Positions 1-7,582 of a stretch of DNA of 36,365 bases are shown here, in pieces. The notes under the pieces were generated by a model that did no database searches, was not told the DNA's origin, and worked only from the letters and a program-made list of their open reading frames with translations. A program made the translations under genes and the position numbers. Location of the stretch: positions 1 to 36,365 of the forward strand of contig NZ_POTZ01000012.1 of NCBI RefSeq assembly GCF_003236365.1, given 5' to 3'. Position 1 is the stretch's first letter, and each line of letters starts with the position of its first letter. Source of the DNA: Streptomyces sp. NTH33. Lineage in GTDB: Bacteria; Actinomycetota; Actinomycetes; Streptomycetales; Streptomycetaceae.

Positions 1-2
1 GG

Positions 3-1397
3 TCAGTGGCGGGCCGGGGTGAAGACCAGACGCCGGTCGGCCGGGGAGTAGCCGCTGAGCGTCACGGTCGGGCCGTGCGTCGGCAGCGACGGGTCGGGGA
101 AGCCGGCCGGCACCGGCCTGCGGCCCTCGGGCCGGCGGTCCACCGTCCGGTACTCCACCGGGAACGGCGCGCCCGTCTCGATCTGCCGCTGGTAGAACTC
201 CAGCCACCGTGTGCTGTCGAAGCTCACGACCGCGATCACCCGGCCCTGGTGGCCGTACACCCCGAGGAACCGCCGCTCGGCGAGCGACCCCTGGATGATC
301 ATGATCTCCTCGCCCATGGCCGGCACACCGACCGACTTGATGTTCACGCCGAACTGCGAGGACCAGAACGCGGGCACCCACAGGTGCGGGCGCCGGTCGG
401 CGCTGGCGCTGATCATGTTGTGCGCGGCCACCTCGGCCTGCGCGACCGCGTTGCCCCAGTGCTCCAGCGACAGGAACTGGTAGCCGAACAACGGATGCGG
501 GGAGCGGGCGACGTCACCGGCGACGAAGACGTCGTCGGTGACGATGCCCCGGAAGTCGAAGGCCCGGCACCCCGCGTCGCAGGCGATGCCGCGAGGCCCC
601 GCGCCCAGCCCGGAGCCCGCCAGCCACTCGGTGTTGCGGGTCGCGCCCAGCGAGACCACCACGACGTCCGTCTCGACGACACCGCCGTCGGACAGATGGG
701 CGGCCCGCACCCGGCCCGTCGCATCCCCTTCCAGGCCGGTGACCGTGACCCCGGTGCGCAGGTCCACCCCGTTGTCACGGTGCAGATCCGCGGCCACCGC
801 GCCGATCACCCCGCCCAGCGCGCCCACCAGCGGCCCGTCCGCGCGCTCGGCCACGGTGACCGCGATGCCCCGGTCGCGGCAGGCGGAGGCGATCTCCGAC
901 CCGGTGAAACCGGCGCCGACGACGAACACCCGGCGCGGCGGGGCCGCCATCCGCCGGTGCAGCCGTACGGCGTCGTCCCGGGTGCGCAGCACGAAGACCC
1001 CATCCAGCAGGGCCTCCTCCTCCTTCGGCCAGGGCCGGGCGCGCACACCGGTCGCGATCAGCAGCCGGTCGTAGGGCACCTCCTCGCCGTCGGCCAGCCG
1101 CACCCGCTTGGCTGCCGTGTCCAGACCGGTCGCCGCGACCCCGAGCCGCCAGGTCGCGTCGATCTCCCGGCGCCTGGGCAGCTCGGTGTGCTGGGGAGAG
1201 GCCTTGCCGAGCAGCACCGCCTTGGACAGCGGCGGGCGGTCGTACGGCTCGTGGGGCTCGTCACCGATCATGGTGAGCGATCCGGCGAACCCCCCGGCGC
1301 GCAGCGCCTCGGCCGCCCTGAGCCCCGCCAGCGAGGCACCCACGATCACGATCCGGCCCTCGCGCCGGATCCACTCGTGGAACGCGTCACCCGGCAT
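3..1397 (-). CDS. FAD-dependent ferredoxin reductase
   Basis: A 464-residue pyridine-nucleotide-disulfide oxidoreductase of the ferredoxin/putidaredoxin reductase type. By family it moves electrons from NAD(P)H through FAD to a small iron-sulfur protein. Visible motifs are an N-terminal FAD Rossmann loop (GASLAG, residues 20-25), a second nucleotide-binding loop (GAGFTG, 161-166) and a late FAD-contact motif FVAGDVARSP near residue 300, followed by a reductase C-terminal domain. The frame is open upstream, but the ATG at 1397 places the Rossmann loop at the usual distance, and a longer start would run through the ferredoxin gene in the wrong frame. It overlaps the end of the ferredoxin gene by 11 bp, so the two are translationally coupled and probably work together. 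At 464 residues it is longer than the usual roughly 400-420, with extra sequence at the C-terminus. Confidence 0.9.
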   Translation of the reverse strand: MPGDAFHEWIRREGRIVIVGASLAGLRAAEALRAGGFAGSLTMIGDEPHEPYDRPPLSKAVLLGKASPQHTELPRRREIDATWRLGVAATGLDTAAKRVRLADGEEVPYDRLLIATGVRARPWPKEEEALLDGVFVLRTRDDAVRLHRRMAAPPRRVFVVGAGFTGSEIASACRDRGIAVTVAERADGPLVGALGGVIGAVAADLHRDNGVDLRTGVTVTGLEGDATGRVRAAHLSDGGVVETDVVVVSLGATRNTEWLAGSGLGAGPRGIACDAGCRAFDFRGIVTDDVFVAGDVARSPHPLFGYQFLSLEHWGNAVAQAEVAAHNMISASADRRPHLWVPAFWSSQFGVNIKSVGVPAMGEEIMIIQGSLAERRFLGVYGHQGRVIAVVSFDSTRWLEFYQRQIETGAPFPVEYRTVDRRPEGRRPVPAGFPDPSLPTHGPTVTLSGYSPADRRLVFTPARH

Positions 1398-1599
1398 CGG
1401 ACGCCTCCCGCAGCCCCTCCACCGTGATCGCCTGCACCGGGCAGGCCGCGACGGCGCGCGCCACCTTCTCCCGCTGCTCCGCGCCGGCCCGCGGGTTGTA
1501 GACGAGCGACTCCTCGCCGTGCATCGTGAACACGTCCGGCGCGAGGAACGCGCACTGCGCGTATCCCTGGCACTTGTTGAGGTCGACGACAAGCCTCAT
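1387..1599 (-). CDS. Small 3Fe-4S type ferredoxin
   Basis: A 70-residue ferredoxin with three cluster cysteines, C10, C16 and C53 (C-x5-C ... CP). The position that holds the fourth cysteine in 4Fe-4S relatives is Tyr13, so a 3Fe-4S cluster is expected. This is the class that feeds electrons to actinobacterial cytochromes P450. The start is the ATG at 1599, giving MRLVVDLNKCQG, which is standard for the family. A GGGAGGG ribosome site lies just upstream on the minus strand. It is the first gene of a coupled pair with the downstream reductase. No P450 is visible in the window; one may lie beyond the left edge, which is downstream of this operon. Confidence 0.9.
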   Translation of the reverse strand: MRLVVDLNKCQGYAQCAFLAPDVFTMHGEESLVYNPRAGAEQREKVARAVAACPVQAITVEGLREASDAG

Positions 1600-1779
1600 C
1601 GGCGATCCGCCCTCCCGGCGGCCAGGTCCTCGGAACCACCCGCTGGGGGGCACCCTCGGACGGCGGTCATCCCACGCCAGGATCGAAGCCCCGCCGCCCC
1701 GCCCGCGCGCCGGGATCCGCCGAAGGAGTGACGGGCCGCGGCGGCCTCGGCCACCCCTCTCACGCGGGAGGCGCTCCGC

Positions 1780-3417
1780 TCACTTGCGGTAGCCGAGGAT
1801 GGTCATCATGCCCGACTCGGAGTGGTACTGGTTGTGGCAGTGGAGCATCCACAGACCCGGGTTGTCGGCGTAGAAGTCCACCACCAGCCTGCCCTGCGGC
1901 AGGATGATCGCGGTGTCCTTGCGGGCCCCGGCGTCCTCCGGGCCGGTCAGGGCGAAGGTGTGGCCGTGCAGATGCAGGGGGTGCCACATGCCGGTGTGAT
2001 TGAGGAAGGCGAGCCTGACCCGCTCGCCCTGACGGACCGGATGACGTTGTTCGACCGAGTAGGGCTTGCCGTCGAAGCTCCAGTCGTACCACTTCATGTT
2101 GCCCCTCAGCGTGATCCGGATCTCGCGGTCCGGCTTGCGGTCGGCGAAGGCCACCGCGTCGTCGGGGACCAGTTGGTGGGCCAGGACCAGGCGCCCGTCC
2201 AGCTCGTCGAGGTGGACGGAAGGCGCGGGCAGGTCCTTCGACCTTCCGGTGTTCAGCACGGCCAGCGCGCGGGCGTTCTTGCCCTCGGCCAGCGCGACCA
2301 GCGGGAACACCCCGTCCTTGGCGGTGACGATGACGTCGTAGCGCTCGGCCATGCCCAGCAGCAGCGCGTCCGTCGTGCGGTGCTCGACCGGATAGCCGTC
2401 CGTGTGCGTCACCGTCATCTCGTGGCCGCCCAGGGCCACCCGGAAGGCGGTGTCGGCGCCCGCGTTGATGATCCGCAGCCGGATACGGTCGCCGGGGCGG
2501 GCACGGAAGACCGACGGCGCGTGCGGGGCACAGCCGTTGACCAGGTAGTAGGGGTAGTCGACATTGCCGCTCATGCCCTGCAGCAAGTCGCTGAGGGCGC
2601 CCCGCAGAATGCGGTCGGGGCCGCCGCCCGTGCCGTGCGGGGCCGAGTGCCCGTGGTGGCCGGAACCGCCCCTGGGGACGGGGCCCTTGACTTTCTGCAA
2701 CTCCGCGAGCACGGCCTCCGGAGTGGAGCCGTCCACGCCGTCCACCCAGTCGTCCAGGACCACGACCCATTCCCTGTCGTACGACAACGGCTCCCTGGGG
2801 TCGTCGATGATCAGCGGTGCGTACAGGCCGCGGTCGGGCTGCATGCCCTCGTGCGAATGCAGCAGGTACGTGCCGGGGTGGGCCACGGCGAAACGGTAGT
2901 TGAACTCCGCTCCGGGTTTGATGGTTTCCTGGGTCAGACCCGGTACGCCGTCCATGTCGCAGCGCAGGCGCACCCCGTGCGAGTGCAGCGTCGTCCCCAC
3001 GGGCAGGTGGTTGGCGAGCGTGAGGTCGAGAACGTCACCCGCGGTGACCCGGATCGCCCGGCCGGGTGCCGAGTCGCCGTACGCCCACGTCCTGACGGTC
3101 TTTCCACCCAGGTCGACCGAGGTCTCCCTGGCGGTGAACCGGAACTTGCGCACCCGCCCGGATCCGCGCTCCCTTTCAGCGGCCAGGACCTCGGGGTCGG
3201 ACGGGTTCACGTACCCCTTGGGCCCCTTGGGAACGAACGGGCGAACACCGTCGAGGAGCCCGGAGCCCCGCCCGGAACCCGAGCCCGAGCTCCGCGCGGA
3301 CCCCGAGTGCGGGCCGGGCTCCGGGCGGGAGCGGACCCCGGAGCAGGCGGACAGGAGTCCCGAGGCGGCAGCCGTGACCGAGGCGCTGAGCAAGGTACGC
3401 CGCGAATATACATTCAT
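1780..3417 (-). CDS. Multicopper oxidase (laccase-like), exported lipoprotein
   Basis: A 545-residue multicopper oxidase. All four copper motifs are present: H145-S-H147-G, H187-S-H189, the HPLHLHGH block at 479-486, and HCHNQYH..M (526-537), the last giving type 1 and type 3 ligands with an axial Met. The family oxidises phenols or metal ions (Cu+, Mn2+, Fe2+) and reduces O2 to water. The N-terminus has a twin-arginine-like SRRTLLSAS and a lipobox ending at C25 (LSAC), so Tat export and membrane anchoring are inferred. A Ser/Gly linker follows, and a His-rich patch (HHGH) lies near 254. The ATG at 3417 is chosen because it begins the signal peptide; there is no clear ribosome site, so the mRNA may be leaderless. 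The gene is divergent from the RNA element and DUF1996 gene. The substrate is unknown. Confidence 0.9.
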   Translation of the reverse strand: MNVYSRRTLLSASVTAAASGLLSACSGVRSRPEPGPHSGSARSSGSGSGRGSGLLDGVRPFVPKGPKGYVNPSDPEVLAAERERGSGRVRKFRFTARETSVDLGGKTVRTWAYGDSAPGRAIRVTAGDVLDLTLANHLPVGTTLHSHGVRLRCDMDGVPGLTQETIKPGAEFNYRFAVAHPGTYLLHSHEGMQPDRGLYAPLIIDDPREPLSYDREWVVVLDDWVDGVDGSTPEAVLAELQKVKGPVPRGGSGHHGHSAPHGTGGGPDRILRGALSDLLQGMSGNVDYPYYLVNGCAPHAPSVFRARPGDRIRLRIINAGADTAFRVALGGHEMTVTHTDGYPVEHRTTDALLLGMAERYDVIVTAKDGVFPLVALAEGKNARALAVLNTGRSKDLPAPSVHLDELDGRLVLAHQLVPDDAVAFADRKPDREIRITLRGNMKWYDWSFDGKPYSVEQRHPVRQGERVRLAFLNHTGMWHPLHLHGHTFALTGPEDAGARKDTAIILPQGRLVVDFYADNPGLWMLHCHNQYHSESGMMTILGYRK

Positions 3418-3591
3418 GACTGAATAACACACCGTTTTCGCTGATATATGGGACAAGCGCGGCGGCGCGTCTGCTGATCCCGGCGATCGGAATTCCGGAA
3501 GCGGGGCGGCCGGGTGCTCCGTCGTACAGGTGAACGCCTCCTGACGGGCCCCTGGCCCGCGCGGCGACATGCCGGGTCCGCGCACGTGGGC

Positions 3592-3597
3592 TATGCT
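3592..3597 (+). promoter_or_regulatory. Candidate -10 box for the tRNA-like gene
   Basis: TATGCT lies about 42 nt upstream of the tRNA-like element and would place a start near 3604. No convincing -35 sits at 17-18 nt, so this is tentative. Confidence 0.3.
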
Positions 3598-3638
3598 CGG
3601 TCTTGAGCGGATCGCCGGAACTCCCGGCGCTCGGCCAT

Positions 3639-3708
3639 GCGTTGGTCGTCTAAGGAAAGACGCCCCGCTTCCTGTGGGGAGATGCAGGTGCAAGGCCTGC
3701 CCGGCGCT
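3639..3708 (+). tRNA. tRNA-Gly(UCC)-like RNA, atypical cloverleaf
   Basis: These 70 nt fold by eye into a full cloverleaf. Acceptor GCGTTGG (3639-3645) pairs with CCGGCGC (3701-3707) through two G-U pairs. U8 is present. The D arm is GTC/GAC with an AAGG loop. The anticodon stem is CCCCG/TGGGG with loop CTTCCTG, giving anticodon UCC (3670-3672). The variable loop is 4 nt. The T arm is GCAGG/CCTGC with loop TGCAAGG. Nucleotide 73 is U and CCA is not encoded. G1-C72, C2-G71, C35, C36 and U73 agree with known E. coli glycine identity elements. Atypical points: U at 37 instead of a purine, G at 55 instead of the T of TTC, a 3-bp D stem and a short variable loop. An intrinsic terminator follows after 7 nt. 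It could be a functional non-standard tRNA-Gly, a tRNA-like regulatory RNA or a decaying tRNA. Confidence 0.6.
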
Positions 3709-3715
3709 CGTGGAC

Positions 3716-3747
3716 AAGCCCCACTTCCGTCATGGGAGTGGGGCTTT
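3716..3747 (+). terminator. Intrinsic terminator of the tRNA-like gene
   Basis: A 13-bp stem (3716-3728 with 3734-3746, one G-U pair) has the 5-nt loop GTCAT and is followed by TTTCGTCTT. It starts only 7 nt after the cloverleaf, marking a short dedicated RNA transcription unit. Confidence 0.8.
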
Positions 3748-3890
3748 CGTCTTGCGGGTCCCGTCGGCCGCCCCCGGCCCGTGTGTCATGGGAGTTCCGT
3801 CAATTCGTGGGGCCGTTGAACATCTCCGCGCTCAACTCCGTAGGGAACGGGGGATTTCCATGCCCGGACACGACGCGTAGGAGAACTTCG

Positions 3891-5957
3891 GTGAGACGCA
3901 ACACGCGCAGACGACCCACAGGTCCGCGACGTGCCACGCTCGGGGCGATGGCGCTCATCCTGGGCGGAGGCGGGCTGATGGTGGCCAACGTGTATGCCTC
4001 CGCCACCGAAGGCGTCTTGAGCGGGCAGTCCGCCGAGAAGCCGGACTCCGGCCGGAACTGGGCGGCGGCAGGCGCCACGATCGACTGCCCGGACGTCGGT
4101 ACCCGGCTCACCGCGGTGCCGGACGAGGCCAGGGCGACGGTCGACGAGCAACTCGCGGCGCTGGACCAGCAGATCGCCAAGGCGTACCAGCAGGTGCAGA
4201 GCGGGGCCCAGGACGGCCGGCTGGACGCCGGCGCCGTCGAGAGCACGATCATGAATCCGCTCAAGGAGGAGCGGACCGGCACGATCGGGCGCATCAAGGA
4301 GGCGATCGACCGTGCCGGGGGCCGTCCGGAGGGACTCGACGACCTCGCGGCCTGCACCCTGCGGGACGCCGGCAACCAGGACGGCGACGGGCGGTCCGGT
4401 CAGGACCAGGGCCAGGGCCAGGACGGTCAGGGCCAAGGTGGGCAGGGCCAGGGCGGTCAGGACCAGGATCGGCAAGGAGGCGGGCAGCAGGGCGGCAACG
4501 GCGGGCAGGCCGGCAACGGTCCCGTCGCCGCGGACTACGTGGACATCACCACCGTGCAGCCCAACGTGCAGAAGCCCCGTGAGGGGGCGGACGCCTCCCG
4601 CGGTACCTTCGCCTCCAGTTGCGGAGTCAACGAGAACGGCCTGTTCAACTCCGACAACGTGATCGTCGCCCCCGGCGTCACCAACGGCGCCCACCACTTC
4701 CACGACTACATCGGCAACCAGGCCAACAACGCCTTCGCCGGCGACCAGGACCTGGCCGACGGCGACACGACCTGCGAGGACAAGGGCGACAAGTCCACCT
4801 ACTACTGGCCCGTGCTGCGTCTGCAGGACGGCACCCAGGAGCGGGACGCCGACTCGCCCGGCGGTGGAATCGAGGGCAACGCGGGCAGGATCGTGACGCC
4901 GAAGCAGGTCACGCTGTCCTTCGAGGGCAACCCGCGCGGCAAGGTGACGGCCATGCCGCGCTTCCTGCGCATCATCACCGGTGACGCCAAGGCGTTCGTC
5001 AACGGCCCCGCCAACGCCAACGCCTCCTGGTCCTGCACCGGGTTCGAGGACCGGCAGCTGAAGGACAAGTACCCGCTGTGCCCGCAGGGCAGCGACGTGG
5101 TGCGCACCTTCACGTTCCAGAGCTGCTGGGACGGCCGGAACGCCGACAGCGCCAACCACCGTACGCACGTGGCGTTCGCCGACGCCGGCGGCACCTGCCC
5201 GGACGGCTTCCGGGCCGTCCCGCAGCTGGTGCAGCGCATCGTCTACGGTGTCGACGCGCCGAGCCTGCAGGACGGCGGCAGGACCACTCCGCTGTTCGCC
5301 GTGGACTCCTTCCCCGAGCAGCTGCACAAGCCGGTCACCGACCACGGCGACTTCATCAACGTCTTCGACGAGGACCTGATGCGCCAGATGGTCGACTGCA
5401 TCAACAGCGGCAGGCGGTGCGGTTCCGGGGCCGGCCAGGGTTCCGACCCCGGTGAGCAGCCGCAGCAGCCGCGGGAACCCCAGGACGGGCCGTCCCGGAC
5501 CGCCGAGGCGCCGGCCGGAGGCGATGACGGCGCGGGCGCGGGCGCGGGCGCGGGCGCCGGCAAGGACGGCCGGGACGGCCGGGACGGCCGGGACGGCCGG
5601 GATCGCGAGGCGGGCGGAGAGCAGCCGGCGAAGCCCTCGGCCGGCGCACCGGCCGAGGAGCCGGCGCGCGGCGCGTCCACCGCTCCCGGCGCCGTGGAGC
5701 CCAAGTCCGACGTCTCCCGTCCGGCCGCGGAGAGCACCACGGGCGCCGCGGCCGCGAGCGGCGGCGAGGTGGGCACGCCCACCCGGACGCCGGCTCCCGG
5801 CGGCGACGACCGGGCAGCGGGCGCGCAGACCGAACCCCAGGCCGTCAGGGGTGATCTCGCCGAGACCGGAGCCCAGTTGTGGCCGGCGGCCGCCGGAGCG
5901 GTGCTCGTGATCGCGGGATTCGTCCTGCTCCGCCGGATCAGGCGCGGCGCCGCGTGA
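3891..5957 (+). CDS. DUF1996 surface protein with LAETG sortase signal
   Basis: A 688-residue exported protein. Order: basic N-terminus with a signal or membrane segment (about 16-38); a helical region (75-160); a Gln/Gly/Asp-rich linker (165-210); a DUF1996 domain (about 215-490) with the family's GAHHFHDYIGN motif and several Cys; a long Pro/Ala/Gly tail with a GRD repeat; then LAETG (656-660), a hydrophobic stretch and a basic tail. LAxTG is the signal recognised by Streptomyces class E sortases, so covalent cell-wall attachment is inferred. The GTG at 3891 is chosen for its AGGAG site 7 nt upstream; the open frame upstream runs back into the RNA gene and terminator and is not coding. The biochemical role of DUF1996 is not established to my knowledge; fungal and actinobacterial members are secreted. 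Confidence 0.88.
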   Translation: MRRNTRRRPTGPRRATLGAMALILGGGGLMVANVYASATEGVLSGQSAEKPDSGRNWAAAGATIDCPDVGTRLTAVPDEARATVDEQLAALDQQIAKAYQQVQSGAQDGRLDAGAVESTIMNPLKEERTGTIGRIKEAIDRAGGRPEGLDDLAACTLRDAGNQDGDGRSGQDQGQGQDGQGQGGQGQGGQDQDRQGGGQQGGNGGQAGNGPVAADYVDITTVQPNVQKPREGADASRGTFASSCGVNENGLFNSDNVIVAPGVTNGAHHFHDYIGNQANNAFAGDQDLADGDTTCEDKGDKSTYYWPVLRLQDGTQERDADSPGGGIEGNAGRIVTPKQVTLSFEGNPRGKVTAMPRFLRIITGDAKAFVNGPANANASWSCTGFEDRQLKDKYPLCPQGSDVVRTFTFQSCWDGRNADSANHRTHVAFADAGGTCPDGFRAVPQLVQRIVYGVDAPSLQDGGRTTPLFAVDSFPEQLHKPVTDHGDFINVFDEDLMRQMVDCINSGRRCGSGAGQGSDPGEQPQQPREPQDGPSRTAEAPAGGDDGAGAGAGAGAGKDGRDGRDGRDGRDREAGGEQPAKPSAGAPAEEPARGASTAPGAVEPKSDVSRPAAESTTGAAAASGGEVGTPTRTPAPGGDDRAAGAQTEPQAVRGDLAETGAQLWPAAAGAVLVIAGFVLLRRIRRGAA
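5567..5602 (+). repeat. Tandem 9-bp repeat encoding Gly-Arg-Asp
   Basis: About four head-to-tail copies of GACGGCCGG encode a collagen-like (G-R-D)n run in the tail of the DUF1996 protein. A GCGGGC dinucleotide-codon run (Gly-Ala)n precedes it. Such runs are prone to length change by slippage. Confidence 0.75.
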
Positions 5958-5973
5958 GGCACCGCAGGCTGTG

Positions 5974-6020
5974 AAAAAGGGGCGGTGGCAGGAGCCTGGA
6001 ACCGGCCCTGCCGCCGCCCC
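5974..6020 (-). terminator. Intrinsic terminator between convergent genes
   Basis: A 14-bp stem pairs 5979-5992 with 6007-6020 (one wobble). On the minus strand it is followed by five U (5974-5978), a textbook terminator for the small gene at 6030-6191. It can also stop plus-strand transcripts of the DUF1996 gene. Confidence 0.8.
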
Positions 6021-6029
6021 TCCGTCATG

Positions 6030-6297
<268 letters not shown>

Positions 6298-6439
6298 TGG
6301 AAAACGGCCTCCGGCAACGCTGCGCGACGGGGCCGGGCGGCTCGCGGCGCGAAACGGGCGTCGTCCGCCGATGCCTGTGTGACGCAGCTGACACCGATTC
6401 GGGAGGCGTGGCCGGCGAGAAGAGGGGTATGCGCAGCCC

Positions 6440-6922
6440 GTGAACAGGGTGGTGAAGGCGGTTGGGATGGAATCCGTCCTCCTCGGCGGCGAGGAACCAG
6501 TACCGGGTACCGAAGTGATACGCATGGAGGCCGCTCTCGACGGGGACAGTGCGTGCATCGCCGAGGCCCGTTGTCTCGCGGCCGACTTTCTGGCCCGGGT
6601 ACGGGCAGGGCACGGGCTGACGGTCTCCGACCGGGCCGTGGACGTGACCCAGCTGGTGGTCAGTGAGCTGGTCACCAACGCCCGCAAGTACGCCTCCGGT
6701 CCCATCCTGATGGACCTGCGGATCGCCGGCGAGGCCGTGGACGTCGCGGTCTGGGACAGCGATCCGGTGCTGCCGGTGGCGCGGGCCGCCGATCCCGGCC
6801 GGGTGGGGCAGCACGGCCTGGAGATCGTGATGGCCGTCGTGGAGCGTTTCGAGGTGCGGCGGGAACCGGTGGGCAAGCGCATCGTCGCCCGTATCGCCCT
6901 GCACGACGACGCGGAGCGGTGA
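6440..6922 (+). CDS. RsbW/SpoIIAB-like ATP-binding regulatory protein
   Basis: A 160-residue single-domain protein of the HATPase_c_2 family, the anti-sigma or serine-kinase class common in Streptomyces. The N-box is visible in VVSELVTNARKYASG (about 73-87), and a glycine-containing lid region GRVGQHGLEIV follows. By family it binds ATP and either phosphorylates an anti-anti-sigma partner or sequesters a sigma factor. No sigma or STAS gene is adjacent, so the partner is unknown. The GTG at 6440 is the first start; ATG 6467 is an alternative. An ATG four codons upstream (6429) opens a mini-frame whose TGA overlaps this GTG, which hints at translational coupling, though its own ribosome site is poorly spaced. 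Confidence 0.85.
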   Translation: MNRVVKAVGMESVLLGGEEPVPGTEVIRMEAALDGDSACIAEARCLAADFLARVRAGHGLTVSDRAVDVTQLVVSELVTNARKYASGPILMDLRIAGEAVDVAVWDSDPVLPVARAADPGRVGQHGLEIVMAVVERFEVRREPVGKRIVARIALHDDAER

Positions 6923-7056
6923 CGCCGGGCTCGACGGCCGGATCCTCGCTCCCCGGCGGACTTTTCACCTGAATGGCCGTCCGTGACTGCGTGCGGACGG
7001 CCTGTCCGGTGTCTCCTGGAGTGAGAGAGGCGTCCATCGAGGGAGTGGAGCCGATC

Positions 7057-7278
7057 ATGTATGAGATGTGTGCAGGAGTCGAGAAACCCGGCGGGGCACT
7101 GGTCTGGCACGTCATGGCCAAGCACACGACCACCACCCTGTGCGGCCAGACACTCAGTCAGCACGTCGACGGCGCGAGCGCACAGCGGGCTGGGCACTGT
7201 TCCACCTGCATGGCCCTGTTCGGGAAGCTGATGACCGCGCCCCCCGCGGTCGGCTCCCCGGCCGCCACGGACCACTAG
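7057..7278 (+). CDS. Small Cys/His-rich protein (73 aa)
   Basis: This 73-residue protein starts at ATG 7057, with GTGGAG 6 nt upstream; an in-frame ATG at 6973 has no ribosome site. The core WHVMAKHTTTTLCGQ ... HCSTCM contains H18, H23, C29, H47, C48 and C51, spacing that fits a zinc-binding fold. The pattern HV-x4-TTTTxCGQ-x(n)-HCxxC is one I associate with short conserved Streptomyces proteins of no known role. There is no signal peptide or membrane segment. It follows the RsbW-like gene on the same strand after about 130 bp and ends before a very strong terminator. Confidence 0.75.
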   Translation: MYEMCAGVEKPGGALVWHVMAKHTTTTLCGQTLSQHVDGASAQRAGHCSTCMALFGKLMTAPPAVGSPAATDH

Positions 7279-7292
7279 GTCCGGATCCCGGA

Positions 7293-7334
7293 CCGCCGGC
7301 TCCCGTCGTCCGCCCGGACGACGGGAGCCGGCGG
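7293..7334 (+). terminator. Perfect 20-bp hairpin terminator
   Basis: 7293-7312 and 7315-7334 are exact reverse complements around a 2-nt centre. It lies 14 bp after the small Cys/His gene. There is no U-run, as is usual for streptomycete hairpin terminators. Confidence 0.75.
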
Positions 7335-7391
7335 TCACGTCCGAGAACGGTCAGGGGGTCCGGCGGTCACGTCCGAGAACGGTCAGGGGGT
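7328..7391. repeat. Perfect tandem duplication of a 32-bp unit
   Basis: 7328-7359 and 7360-7391 are identical, and CCGGC (7392-7396) begins a third partial copy. The unit starts inside the right arm of the preceding hairpin, so CCGGCGG and the downstream GAACGGTCAGGGGGT are both duplicated. No gene is visible. The rest of 7392-7582 is upstream region for the oxidoreductase. Confidence 0.9.
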
Positions 7392-7582
7392 CCGGCACTG
7401 CCGGCGGGTAAACAGTCCGACCGTTTTTTGGCAACGTGTTCCCATGTCGCATTCCGGCACCGGCCCGTGGGTAACACTGAGCGGCGGAGGGGGGACGAGC
7501 GCGACGGCAGTACGCCGGCGCGCCCATCCCGGAGTGTCACGCCGTCTTGGGGAAGGCGGCGAGCGGACCGACGGGGGGATGC

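Noticed and set aside
3623..3710. 11-bp direct repeat CCCGGCGCTCG flanking the tRNA-like element as an integration att site
   Set aside because: It is too short for a typical tRNA att core, no integrase is nearby, and the 5' copy is better explained by leader pairing or chance.
4390..4510. Short-period repeats that could suggest a CRISPR or satellite array
   Set aside because: They encode a Gln/Gly/Asp linker in frame in the DUF1996 protein; there are no unique spacers of constant length.
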